A stretch of DNA of 64,000 bases from Candidatus Hermodarchaeum yapensis (GTDB taxonomy: Archaea > Asgardarchaeota > Hermodarchaeia > Hermodarchaeales > Hermodarchaeaceae): the NCBI GenBank assembly GCA_016840405.1, contig JAEOSK010000013.1, positions 1-64,000 on the forward strand, in the 5' to 3' direction. Of this stretch, positions 25,177 through 32,310 are shown one piece after another (position 1 is the first letter of the stretch; the number at the start of each line of letters is the position of its first letter). The position numbers and the translations under genes were made by a program. The notes under the pieces are model-generated. The model was given only the letters and a program-made list of their open reading frames with translations. It was not told the DNA's origin and did not search any database.

Positions 25177-27018
25177 TTAGATAAATAGTGAAGCAGCATA
25201 GGTTTTGGCGAAGTCAGAGTGGCGGGCTAAATCAACAAATTCTACTGATTTGGCGAGACGAGTCGCATGCTTGCGTTGGGTGGTGGAAAGGAGAGCCAGT
25301 TGAGCACCACTCAAAGCAGCGTTCCCAACGAAGGAGACTTTGTCTAAGGGAATGTTGGGAATAAGTCCTATTCGTTGAGCACTGGCAGGATTGAGATAAT
25401 TTCCAAACGCACCTGCGATGAAAACATGACTAAGTTTAGCTGGTTTGAGCTTTTGATGTTGGAGAAGTATGGTGTATCCGGTTTGAATGGCGGCTTTGGC
25501 AAGTAGGAGTTGTGAGATGTCGTGCTCTGATAGAAGTAGGGGAGAGTGGCCCGTTCCTGTTGGGTGAGTATAGATGACTATTGATCGTGTTTTTCCTTCA
25601 GAGATTAGATAGTGATTCGCCTGTTCTGTGAATCGTCCCTTGGATGAGAGAAGATTGGCTTCGGCGAGTTGAGCGATGGCATCGACGACGCCAGAACCAC
25701 AGATTCCGATGGGAACGGCATCATCGATTGTTGTAATTTCAAATTCCATTGAGGTTTTGTCCAGTGTTAGTCGTTCGATGGCTCCACTGACGGCTTTCAT
25801 TCCATGTTCAATTTGGGCACCTTCAAAGGCAGGACCTGCTGCACAGGAAGTAGCTGATATGCGATCTCGATTTCCAAGGATGACTTCGCTGTTTGTTCCG
25901 ATATCGATGAGTAGACATGGTTTTCGTTGTTGGTGCAGGCTAGTGGCGAGGATATCAGCAATGGCGTCTGCTCCGACATAGCCTGCAATATTGGGTAGAA
26001 CATATACAGCAGTTTGTGAGGAAAGTTGGAGACGTAACTGATTAGCTTGGGTCTCAATTGGTCCACGGAAGGGGGGAGTAAAAGGTCCATAGGCGAGATG
26101 GGTGGTATCTAGTCCAAGGAAAAGACTTGTCATGACAGTATTGCCAACAACCACAAGCTCATAGATACGTTCGGATTGAACACCTTTCGAAGTGAGAGAG
26201 TCCAAGATGGTGTTTATCCCTTCGATTGCAGCAGCTTGGAGTTCAATTAGATTATTGGGGCTAACAGCTGCGTAACTGAGGCGAGTCATGATATCTTCGC
26301 CGAAACGTAGTTGGGGATTTTCTACCCCAGCTGAAGCGATGTGCTCTCCGGTGGCTAGTGAGAATAAACTTCCTCCGAGTTTGGATGTTCCAATATCTAA
26401 TGCAACACCATACATGATGTCTCGAGCATCACCAGCATGAATATCCAAGAGTTGGGTGTTATTTCGGATTACCAGAGTCACCTGACCACTAGCCGTTCTC
26501 ACAGCGCTAGATGTTTTAGCGATAACGGGTACAGGATACTCCCAACGTGTTTTCCTTTTTTGTCCAAAGAGATTTGATAATCCCATTAGGACTCGTTCTG
26601 TGTCGGGAACTGAAAAATCTGGATCAACTGGGGGAACATTGACTAGGATTGTTTTTAGTGCCGGATTTAATTTCATAGCCTTCATTTTACCAGCAATCTG
26701 AATACGTCTGCGTAATGTTCGCGTCGCAGCTGGTATCATGACAACGATGTCTTGTTTTCCAATCAGCCTAGTCTGACAGGCTAGCCGAAATCCAGCTTTT
26801 CGATTTTTTGTAGTTAAAAGCGAACACTCAGCAGTTGTGGGTTTATTCACCGCCTCTAACGGTTTGACATGAACACGGCATTTACCACAGGTGCCTTTTC
26901 CCCCACAGTCAGAACGTAATTGCAGTCCACCTCGATCTGCAATCTCAAAAAGAGTTTCACCTGATTTCGCGGAGATTTGTCGACCTTCTGGTTCAAAGGT
27001 TACTTTCCTATCCGACAA
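25177..27018 (-). CDS. RACo-like reductive activator (2Fe-2S ferredoxin plus ASKHA ATPase)
   Basis: RACo/RamA proteins use ATP to reduce inactive Co(II) corrinoid proteins back to Co(I). The 613 residues start with a plant-type ferredoxin domain (Cys38, Cys44, Cys47, Cys81). After a linker comes the DUF4445 ASKHA ATPase: a first phosphate loop ALDIGTSKLGGSLFSL near 208, the second LIDIGTNSEVILG near 369 and late IAGAFGNYLNP. No corrinoid protein or methyltransferase gene lies nearby, so the partner is unknown. The start is TTG 27018 with a weak ribosome site. A TnpB remnant lies just downstream. Confidence 0.8.
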   Translation of the reverse strand: MSDRKVTFEPEGRQISAKSGETLFEIADRGGLQLRSDCGGKGTCGKCRVHVKPLEAVNKPTTAECSLLTTKNRKAGFRLACQTRLIGKQDIVVMIPAATRTLRRRIQIAGKMKAMKLNPALKTILVNVPPVDPDFSVPDTERVLMGLSNLFGQKRKTRWEYPVPVIAKTSSAVRTASGQVTLVIRNNTQLLDIHAGDARDIMYGVALDIGTSKLGGSLFSLATGEHIASAGVENPQLRFGEDIMTRLSYAAVSPNNLIELQAAAIEGINTILDSLTSKGVQSERIYELVVVGNTVMTSLFLGLDTTHLAYGPFTPPFRGPIETQANQLRLQLSSQTAVYVLPNIAGYVGADAIADILATSLHQQRKPCLLIDIGTNSEVILGNRDRISATSCAAGPAFEGAQIEHGMKAVSGAIERLTLDKTSMEFEITTIDDAVPIGICGSGVVDAIAQLAEANLLSSKGRFTEQANHYLISEGKTRSIVIYTHPTGTGHSPLLLSEHDISQLLLAKAAIQTGYTILLQHQKLKPAKLSHVFIAGAFGNYLNPASAQRIGLIPNIPLDKVSFVGNAALSGAQLALLSTTQRKHATRLAKSVEFVDLARHSDFAKTYAASLFI

Positions 27019-27175
27019 CGCAATTGGACTCCATTCAGAATGACTCGAGATAGTATCGTTTTTCTACAATAATTGGACCGCTGTAATTTTAAACCGTCGG
27101 ACCTATGGTTACTGGAAGATTATAAGGGAAAAGGACGTACACTAGATTGTCTTTGCCCCTTGAGGTGACAGGAAC

Positions 27176-27457
27176 TTGGCAGAAAATCCCCCTCCATCAA
27201 CTCCACCAGAAGCTCCTCCTCCGGGAACTCCTCCATCGGCTCCTCCTCCAGCAACCCCACCTGTTCAACCACCCGCTGAGCCAAAACCCGTAGAAAAGCC
27301 CCTTGCACCAGATCAATGTCCTCGTTGTCGGAGCGATGTAACCACAATTTTACGAAAAGTGCCCATTGCTTATGGACATGATGTCACACGGAAATGTGAT
27401 AAATGTGGAAACATCTGGACTTACAAATCAAAATTTGGTGCAGGCGCCTGGCCTTAG
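27176..27457 (+). CDS. Proline-rich small zinc-ribbon protein
   Basis: Of 93 residues, the first half is almost entirely Pro, Ala and Glu (repeats of the APPPGTPP kind). The second half is a zinc ribbon with CPRCRSD and CDKCGNIWTY about 27 residues apart, close to the TFIIS/RPB9-type ribbon. Nucleic-acid or protein binding is likely, but the partner is unknown. The start is TTG with GAGGTGA 7 nt upstream. It stands between divergent and convergent neighbours as a single gene. Confidence 0.7.
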   Translation: MAENPPPSTPPEAPPPGTPPSAPPPATPPVQPPAEPKPVEKPLAPDQCPRCRSDVTTILRKVPIAYGHDVTRKCDKCGNIWTYKSKFGAGAWP

Positions 27458-27524
27458 GAATCCCGAAAAGACTAGGGCTCCATCTACGGTATGACAGAGG
27501 GTGCTATTCTACCAGTACGAGGAA

Positions 27525-27713
27525 TTATGCTTTTTCAAACCCATAACAAGCAGATTTATCAGGTAACAATAGGTAATGCCTATCGCCTTTTTTCGCAAAA
27601 GGATTAGTCGCCCGACATTGTCCTTGTTTTTGATGATAGTGTATGCACTTAAGACAAATTGAGGTAATGGCCATCTCATTGGGCAAAATTCTCTGAGGAG
27701 CCATAGCAAACAC
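27525..27713 (-). CDS. Small cysteine-containing protein, unknown
   Basis: This short frame of up to 62 residues contains ICLKCIHYHQKQGQCRATNP and a late SACYGFEK. The CxxC, C and C spacing suggests a small metal- or cluster-binding protein, and its composition is far more protein-like than the overlapping frame. The start is uncertain: GTG 27713, ATG 27704 and ATG 27674 are all in frame. The flanking gap (27458-27524 and 27714-27830) shows nothing else. Confidence 0.5.
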   Translation of the reverse strand: MFAMAPQRILPNEMAITSICLKCIHYHQKQGQCRATNPFAKKGDRHYLLLPDKSACYGFEKA

Positions 27714-27830
27714 GATCTCAATGGTTTATCATAATTCGGAACTTGTCAAAACGTGGGTTGCTTAGGGAATGGAGAAGCTAATATCTTTTGCATCATATAA
27801 TACCTGAGTTCCTCTCTGGAGAGTTTCATC

Positions 27831-28355
27831 ATGACAGGTAATCAAAAAGTTCAGAATGACTTGATTCAATCAATTCGAGACATCACTGAAACCATAGCTC
27901 AGATTTTGGTTCAACAAAACTCGACAATCATGGTAGCAGAGTCCGCAACAGGGGGTCTCATCCAACATTTTTTAACAGAGATACCTGGGAGCTCAGGCTT
28001 TTTTCTCGGAGGTATTGTTGCTTACTCTGATAATCTGAAACAGTGTCTATTACAGGTTCCTGAATCCGTGATTCAACGTCATGGTGCGGTTAGTGAGGAA
28101 ACTGTAGCTGCCATGGCAAATGGAATTCGATTGATACTTCGTACAGACTATGGCTTGGCGACTTCGGGAATTGCAGGTCCAACTGGAGCACGTCCAAAGA
28201 AACCCGTGGGATTGGTGCACATTGCGGTATCACATCGCGGATTTGAAACCATTGCCCGAAAACTCGTCTTCAAGGGAACACGTACCGAGAATAAATTACA
28301 CTTTTGCAAAGCTGCCCTTCAATTCTTGCTAGAAGCAATTTCCACAGAGAAGTAA
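27831..28355 (+). CDS. pncC: CinA C-terminal-type nicotinamide-nucleotide amidohydrolase
   Basis: The 174 residues are a stand-alone CinA C-terminal domain (PncC), which deamidates NMN to NaMN in pyridine nucleotide recycling. Diagnostic stretches are VAESATGGLIQHFLTEIPGS, GGIVAYSDNLK, GAVSEETVAAMANGIR and TSGIAGPTGARPKKPVGLVHIA. The length fits single-domain members (about 160 residues). It is cytosolic. The radical SAM gene follows on the same strand after 55 nt. Confidence 0.9.
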   Translation: MTGNQKVQNDLIQSIRDITETIAQILVQQNSTIMVAESATGGLIQHFLTEIPGSSGFFLGGIVAYSDNLKQCLLQVPESVIQRHGAVSEETVAAMANGIRLILRTDYGLATSGIAGPTGARPKKPVGLVHIAVSHRGFETIARKLVFKGTRTENKLHFCKAALQFLLEAISTEK

Positions 28356-28410
28356 CAAATATCCAATTAGCGATGGCGGAATCCTCTTAAAGAACGGGCT
28401 CTCACGCAAC

Positions 28411-29331
28411 ATGAGTTTCATGCCCCCATTTTCCTTCGGTTACCCAAATTACCTTGAACCACCTGTGTTTCGCCCTCCTAGTGAAGCTGGTAGCCTCATT
28501 CTTCAAGCAACTTTAGGGTGTTCCCATAACCGTTGTACATTTTGTGGGAGTTATCGAACCAAACAATTCAAAGTCAAACCCTTTCCTCAATTCCGTGAAG
28601 AAGTCGAGGAACTGGCACGAACTCAGCGGATTCGTCCGAAACGGATTTTCATCGCGGATGGTGATGCGTTCGTTCTTTCAGCATCCCAGTTACTTGAGAT
28701 TCTCACAGTACTTACCAAGGAGTTTCCTGATGTTGAAAGGATTAGCATCTATGCGAGTGGTACGAATGTCCTTCGGAAAACCGATGAGGAGCTCACACAA
28801 ATCCGAGAAGCTGGACTAGACATGGTGTACATCGGTTTGGAATCAGGAGATGACGAGGTCCTTCAACTTGTCAATAAGAGCATAAGCAATGAGGATCATA
28901 TTACAGCATGCCTCCGTCTCAAAAAAGCAGGATATACAGTTTCGCCTATTATCATCTTAGGAGTTGGTGGGAAAAGTCGGAGTCACCAACATGCAACCCA
29001 AACAGCAGCTACGATCCGAGCAATTGATCCTCCATATCTGGCAGCTCTGACGCTGATGTTAGTTCCAGGCACCGAACTTCATGCCCAAGCACAACGGGGT
29101 GAATTCCAACCACTTGATCCCCTCGAAACTCTCGAAGAACTTCGAACCATAATGGACGGACTAACCGATTTGACCCATTGTGTATTTCGAACAAACCATG
29201 CTTCTAATTATCTTCCCCTCCGAGGAATACTCTCGCAAGATCGACAACAACTCCTCGATGCAATAGACACTGTTCTCAATGATCCCCAAGCAGCTAACAA
29301 ATTACGCCCCGAATATATTCGAGGATTGTAA
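28411..29331 (+). CDS. Radical SAM protein (Elp3/COG1032-like)
   Basis: The 306-residue enzyme binds a [4Fe-4S] cluster through Cys37, Cys42 and Cys45 (GCSHNRCTFCGSYR; the first gap is four residues, as is normal in this subgroup). Downstream are the GDAF and YIGLESGDDEVLQLVNK SAM-binding elements. It lacks an N-terminal B12 domain and a C-terminal TRAM domain. The reaction is unknown. ATG 28411 opens the frame, with ATG 28420 as an alternative. It probably shares a transcript with cinA. Confidence 0.83.
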   Translation: MSFMPPFSFGYPNYLEPPVFRPPSEAGSLILQATLGCSHNRCTFCGSYRTKQFKVKPFPQFREEVEELARTQRIRPKRIFIADGDAFVLSASQLLEILTVLTKEFPDVERISIYASGTNVLRKTDEELTQIREAGLDMVYIGLESGDDEVLQLVNKSISNEDHITACLRLKKAGYTVSPIIILGVGGKSRSHQHATQTAATIRAIDPPYLAALTLMLVPGTELHAQAQRGEFQPLDPLETLEELRTIMDGLTDLTHCVFRTNHASNYLPLRGILSQDRQQLLDAIDTVLNDPQAANKLRPEYIRGL

Positions 29332-29345
29332 CATTCTGGAAAATT

Positions 29346-29361
29346 CTATTATGACACTTTT
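29346..29361 (+). repeat. Direct repeat TATTnTGACACTTTT, copy 1
   Basis: CTATTATGACACTTTT lies 14 nt after the radical SAM stop and about 100 nt before the Imm5-like gene. Three more copies in the same orientation follow that gene (30017, 30038, 30092). Confidence 0.6.
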
Positions 29362-29457
29362 GAATCAGTGGACCCAACATATGCCAATCCATTCTTTCAG
29401 GATTCCTGTGTCAGGCATAACTAATGGATGAAAAAAATTAGATATTGAGGAATTAAT

Positions 29458-29961
29458 GTGAATGGTGAACCACGAAAAAAGAAACCAAGATTTTCACTTA
29501 CACACTACAGAAACGATGAGAGACTTGTAGAGCTCGTGAAAAAAACTGACCATAAAACATTGGCAGTCTGGGCAATTGATTGTGCTGAGCGTGTTTTACC
29601 ATATTTTGAAGAAAAATATCCAGAAGACCAGCGACCTCGGAGAGCCATTGAAACACTCAAGAATTGGATAAATACAGGGGTGTTTAAGATGGCTGTTATT
29701 CGCACGGCTTCACTTGATTCCCATGCCGCCGCTCGTGAAGTAGGGAGAGATAATGCAGCCCGCTCTGCTGCCCGTGCAGCAGGTCAAGCGGTGGCAACCG
29801 CACATGTTTCAACTCATTCTATTGGTTCTGCAATTTATGCCTTACAAGCTATCCATAGAGCCATAGACTCACCTGATACACACGCAGCCGTAGCTAAAGA
29901 ACGAGATTGGCAATACCAGCACTTACTCAGATTAAGAGAAGAATACGGACTGAAGTACTAA
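29458..29961 (+). CDS. Imm5-like putative immunity protein
   Basis: The 167-residue protein has the pattern of the Imm-5-like family: CAERVLPYFEEKYPEDQRPRRAIETLKNWI, then an alanine-rich helical core (AAREVGRDNAARSAARAAGQAVATAHVSTHSIGSAIYA, given in part), then a C-terminal ERDWQYQHLLRLREEYGL. Such proteins are annotated as putative toxin-immunity proteins but are often found without a toxin, and no toxin is visible here. The GTG start has GAGG 7 nt upstream. Direct repeats flank it on both sides, so it may be an acquired gene. Confidence 0.72.
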   Translation: MNGEPRKKKPRFSLTHYRNDERLVELVKKTDHKTLAVWAIDCAERVLPYFEEKYPEDQRPRRAIETLKNWINTGVFKMAVIRTASLDSHAAAREVGRDNAARSAARAAGQAVATAHVSTHSIGSAIYALQAIHRAIDSPDTHAAVAKERDWQYQHLLRLREEYGLKY

Positions 29962-30016
29962 ACGAATACAGCACAGGATTAGTTCCTCTTTGAAGTTTGA
30001 AAAATGAGGAAGAGTG

Positions 30017-30107
30017 CTATTCTGACACTTTTGCCCCCTATTGTGACACTATTTAGCAGAATACAGTGGTTATTGCATAATCTGGATAAAGATATTATGA
30101 CACTTTT
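30017..30107 (+). repeat. Direct repeats TATTnTGACACTTTT, copies 2-4
   Basis: CTATTCTGACACTTTT (30017-30032), CTATTGTGACACTATT (30038-30053) and ATATTATGACACTTTT (30092-30107) share the same 15-nt core and orientation as copy 1 at 29346. They sit in the 362-nt gene-free gap after the Imm5-like gene. They could be protein-binding iterons or ends of a lost element. Confidence 0.6.
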
Positions 30108-30127
30108 TGCATGACAAAACTAGCACG

Positions 30128-30190
30128 GGTCTGCAGTCAGCTAAGGGGCTGAGATTTCCCTGCAGCCTCGGCGTACGAAGGAGCCAATTT
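30128..30190. other. GC-rich structured element of unknown role
   Basis: Two CTGCAG hexamers at about 30133 and 30161 can pair, enclosing TCAGC and GCTGA, which also pair around a TAAGGG loop. The element is GC-richer than its surroundings and lies beyond the 3' end of the membrane gene at 30324. I cannot match it to a known RNA family. The rest of the gap up to 30323 shows nothing. Confidence 0.25.
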
Positions 30191-30323
30191 ACTCCTATAA
30201 TCTTCGGAATCTAGAAGGAATTGATCACTGGAACTTCGAACCATTTCAGTTTCTGTAGTTGTAAATGCTGTTTTCTATTGAAAAAACCGAATTCTTACAC
30301 CAAATTATGAAAGCCCAAGGGCG

Positions 30324-31265
30324 TTAACGACCTTCATCTCCAGACACCTGAAAAGAAACCAGGGTCTTCGGAGTTTGTCGGCGCGATAACCACACAGCCC
30401 CAGCTATAAAGCCTGTCCATCCCAATGCGGCGATTATGAATAGGATATCCATTAGTGGTTGCCACATCTGAACCACGGTAATCTGCACCGACTGGTCGAA
30501 CTCGGTCGTTAGATCAAAAAAGTAGAGTCCTGGCCCTGGCACCTGAAGGATGGTACCACCCGTTTGGCTTGCAGGACTGCGGACGAATAACCACACGGAA
30601 GAACGAATGGCGTTCAGATACAGTTCGGTACTACTCACAAGAACACCGCTGTCATCGCGTACATCAATCTGAATGCTGATATTGTCAAAAGCCCATGACA
30701 CATTGGACGGAAAACTCAAGTATTGTGCATACACCCAGAATTGCTGCTGACTCACAAGAGGATAATCAAGCATTGATGTGGAAAATTCCAGACTGCCGTC
30801 TAGTGACATCTGTGACCCCTCCCTGACCGCACTATAGTTCCCAAACACGACAAGATACGGTATTGTAGAGCCAATGAGAAGGAGCACTAATAAGAACCAA
30901 ACATATCGCCGACGCGTAACGATTTTGTCTACCTTGGGAACATCGGTTGATACGCGGTCTTTCCGACCTCTCAGATAACTAGCGATGCTGACACCGAGGG
31001 TGATTACTGAGCCCCAGAAACCTCCATTGAAGAATGCATCATACAAGGGGAGTGCTGTTAGTGCAGCTATTTGAATCCAAATAAGGAGGGTGATAATAAT
31101 AACGACCAAAAAGAGAAGACCTATTTTGCCGTTTTCAATTAATCTCTCACGGTTCGGAAAGCCGGGGAATATGAGGCGAATCCAGTTACGCTGAAGCACC
31201 ACAAAAATAAGAAGCATGAGAAGTACGATGAGCAAAATTAACAAGGCAATATGCCAAAAGAACAT
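30324..31265 (-). CDS. Membrane protein, unknown
   Basis: The 313 residues open with a very hydrophobic helix (HIALLILLIVLLMLLIFVV), continue with two or three more helices and a basic loop (LRGRKDRVSTDVPKVDKIVTRRR), then a helix near 125-146. An exported beta-rich region of about 110 residues follows (SLEFSTSMLDYPLVSQQQFW to LYFFDLTTEF), and a final helix sits near 275. The family is not recognised. The gene just upstream encodes a smaller protein of similar build, an exported domain between helices, so the two may act together. Confidence 0.65.
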   Translation of the reverse strand: MFFWHIALLILLIVLLMLLIFVVLQRNWIRLIFPGFPNRERLIENGKIGLLFLVVIIITLLIWIQIAALTALPLYDAFFNGGFWGSVITLGVSIASYLRGRKDRVSTDVPKVDKIVTRRRYVWFLLVLLLIGSTIPYLVVFGNYSAVREGSQMSLDGSLEFSTSMLDYPLVSQQQFWVYAQYLSFPSNVSWAFDNISIQIDVRDDSGVLVSSTELYLNAIRSSVWLFVRSPASQTGGTILQVPGPGLYFFDLTTEFDQSVQITVVQMWQPLMDILFIIAALGWTGFIAGAVWLSRRQTPKTLVSFQVSGDEGR

Positions 31266-31266
31266 G

Positions 31267-31440
31267 ATCTCTCGGCTTCTTTGAATACACCCAAGAATTT
31301 GAATATTTCTGGAAGAGATATTGTGGAATGTAACCAGTTTCTTCTAGTAATTCTCTTTGGGCACCTTCAATATTTTCTTCTCCTTCTTCGAGAGTTCCTG
31401 TAACCCCTTGCCAAACCCTCCACGACTTTCTATTCTTCTT
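31267..31440 (-). pseudogene. NUDIX hydrolase fragment
   Basis: One minus-strand frame of the gap encodes a complete NUDIX box: GTLEEGEENIEGAQRELLEE followed by TGY, which fits Gx5Ex7REUxEExGU exactly. WRVWQGV precedes it and IPQYLFQKYSNSWVYSKK follows, both typical of small NUDIX proteins. The N-terminal strands and the C-terminus are missing, and the frame then runs into the start of gene 30324. This is a gene fossil of about 55 codons. Confidence 0.55.
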
Positions 31441-31950
31441 TTCTGAAGTAGTAGACTGCTGCGATGATGGCTAGCGCCAATCCAGCTCCAAGAGTTAAGA
31501 TTGGTAATAAAGCCTGGAGTGATTCTTGGGCATCAGCACCAGCCACTACTGGAATGTTCTGGCTGTGGGAAAAGTGTCCTGAGGAGATTCTGTCTTGTCC
31601 TGAATAGATTTGGCGCCCAATGGTATATGTGAGCATGAGATAGTTATAGCCGGTTTCTGGTAGTTACTGAAGACCTGGATTTCGATGCTGCTGACATTTC
31701 CTCCCTCTTCGACTTGTAGTCTGGCTTGTGCAAATTGGCTAGGAAGCATCTGTACATAGAGCTCGCCAACAAAATTAGACGATTGAGCGTCCCACGAAAA
31801 TATGTGTGTGTGTCTGCTCATGGGCATGAAAGCCGGTCCGGGAATAAACATGCCCAATGCCCCTAACAGGATTAGAGTCAAACCCACACCAAGCAATACC
31901 CCTTCGAATCGGATTCCATGAAATGGACTTTGGGTTTTCACTTTCTTCAC
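31430..31950 (-). CDS. Small membrane protein with exported domain, apparent frameshift
   Basis: The first frame (ATG 31950) gives an N-terminal helix (FEGVLLGVGLTLILLGALGMF), then an exported region with ELYVQMLPSQFAQARLQVEE and SSIEIQVFSNYQ. Near 31645-31665 it becomes non-coding in character. The overlapping frame then continues with NYLMLTYTIGRQIYSG, a PVVAGADAQESLQ stretch and a C-terminal helix (ALLPILTLGAGLALAIIAAVYYF) with basic end RKEE, stopping at 31430. A single-base indel joins the two into about 170 residues. Whether the indel is real cannot be decided from one sequence. Family unknown. Confidence 0.55.
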
Positions 31951-32090
31951 AGATGCTCACCAAAAGGGTTGTTCGACACATTGGTTATAATTCGATGCAT
32001 TCGAACATTTGATTCTAGCGTATCTGGAGAAACACATAAACTCGGTGTCTCAAAAGAGTTGGTAGTTCTTAATACAGGAGTGGAATTAGA

Positions 32091-32270
32091 TTGGGTAATC
32101 TACGACCAGAAGATATCGATCCACTACGTCGTGGCCCGCGAAAGATACCTCCCGACGATTTAAAGCGTGGAACAGATTTGGATATCGTCTCATTACTTCG
32201 TCAACTCATCGTACGTGTTGAGCAACTTGAGAAGGATATGCGTCAAGTAAAAGAGAAACTCAACTTATAG
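32091..32270 (+). CDS. Small coiled-coil protein (59 residues)
   Basis: This short gene begins at TTG 32091 with GGAG about 10 nt upstream and ends at TAG 32270. The product starts MGNLRPEDIDPLRRGPRKIP and ends in a heptad-like helix, LLRQLIVRVEQLEKDMRQVK, then EKLNL. The basic proline-rich front plus short coiled coil suggests a small oligomerising or scaffold protein, but no function is known. It lies between divergent and convergent neighbours. Confidence 0.65.
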   Translation: MGNLRPEDIDPLRRGPRKIPPDDLKRGTDLDIVSLLRQLIVRVEQLEKDMRQVKEKLNL

Positions 32271-32310
32271 CTGGCTAAGAGCAAACCGATTTCTCGAAGA
32301 ACATTGCTTC

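Noticed and set aside
30115-30180. TPP-riboswitch-like string with AACTAG, GGCTGAGA and GGCGTACGAAGG
   Set aside because: The stems required around CTGAGA do not form, the pyrophosphate-arm core is missing, and no plus-strand gene follows; the nearest gene is antisense.
30220-30250. T-loop-like TTCGAAC suggesting a tRNA
   Set aside because: The flanking bases cannot form a T stem and there is no acceptor or anticodon arm.
31918-32163. Plus-strand 81-codon frame
   Set aside because: It overlaps the start of the opposing membrane gene and the better-supported 59-residue gene at 32091, and has no ribosome site.
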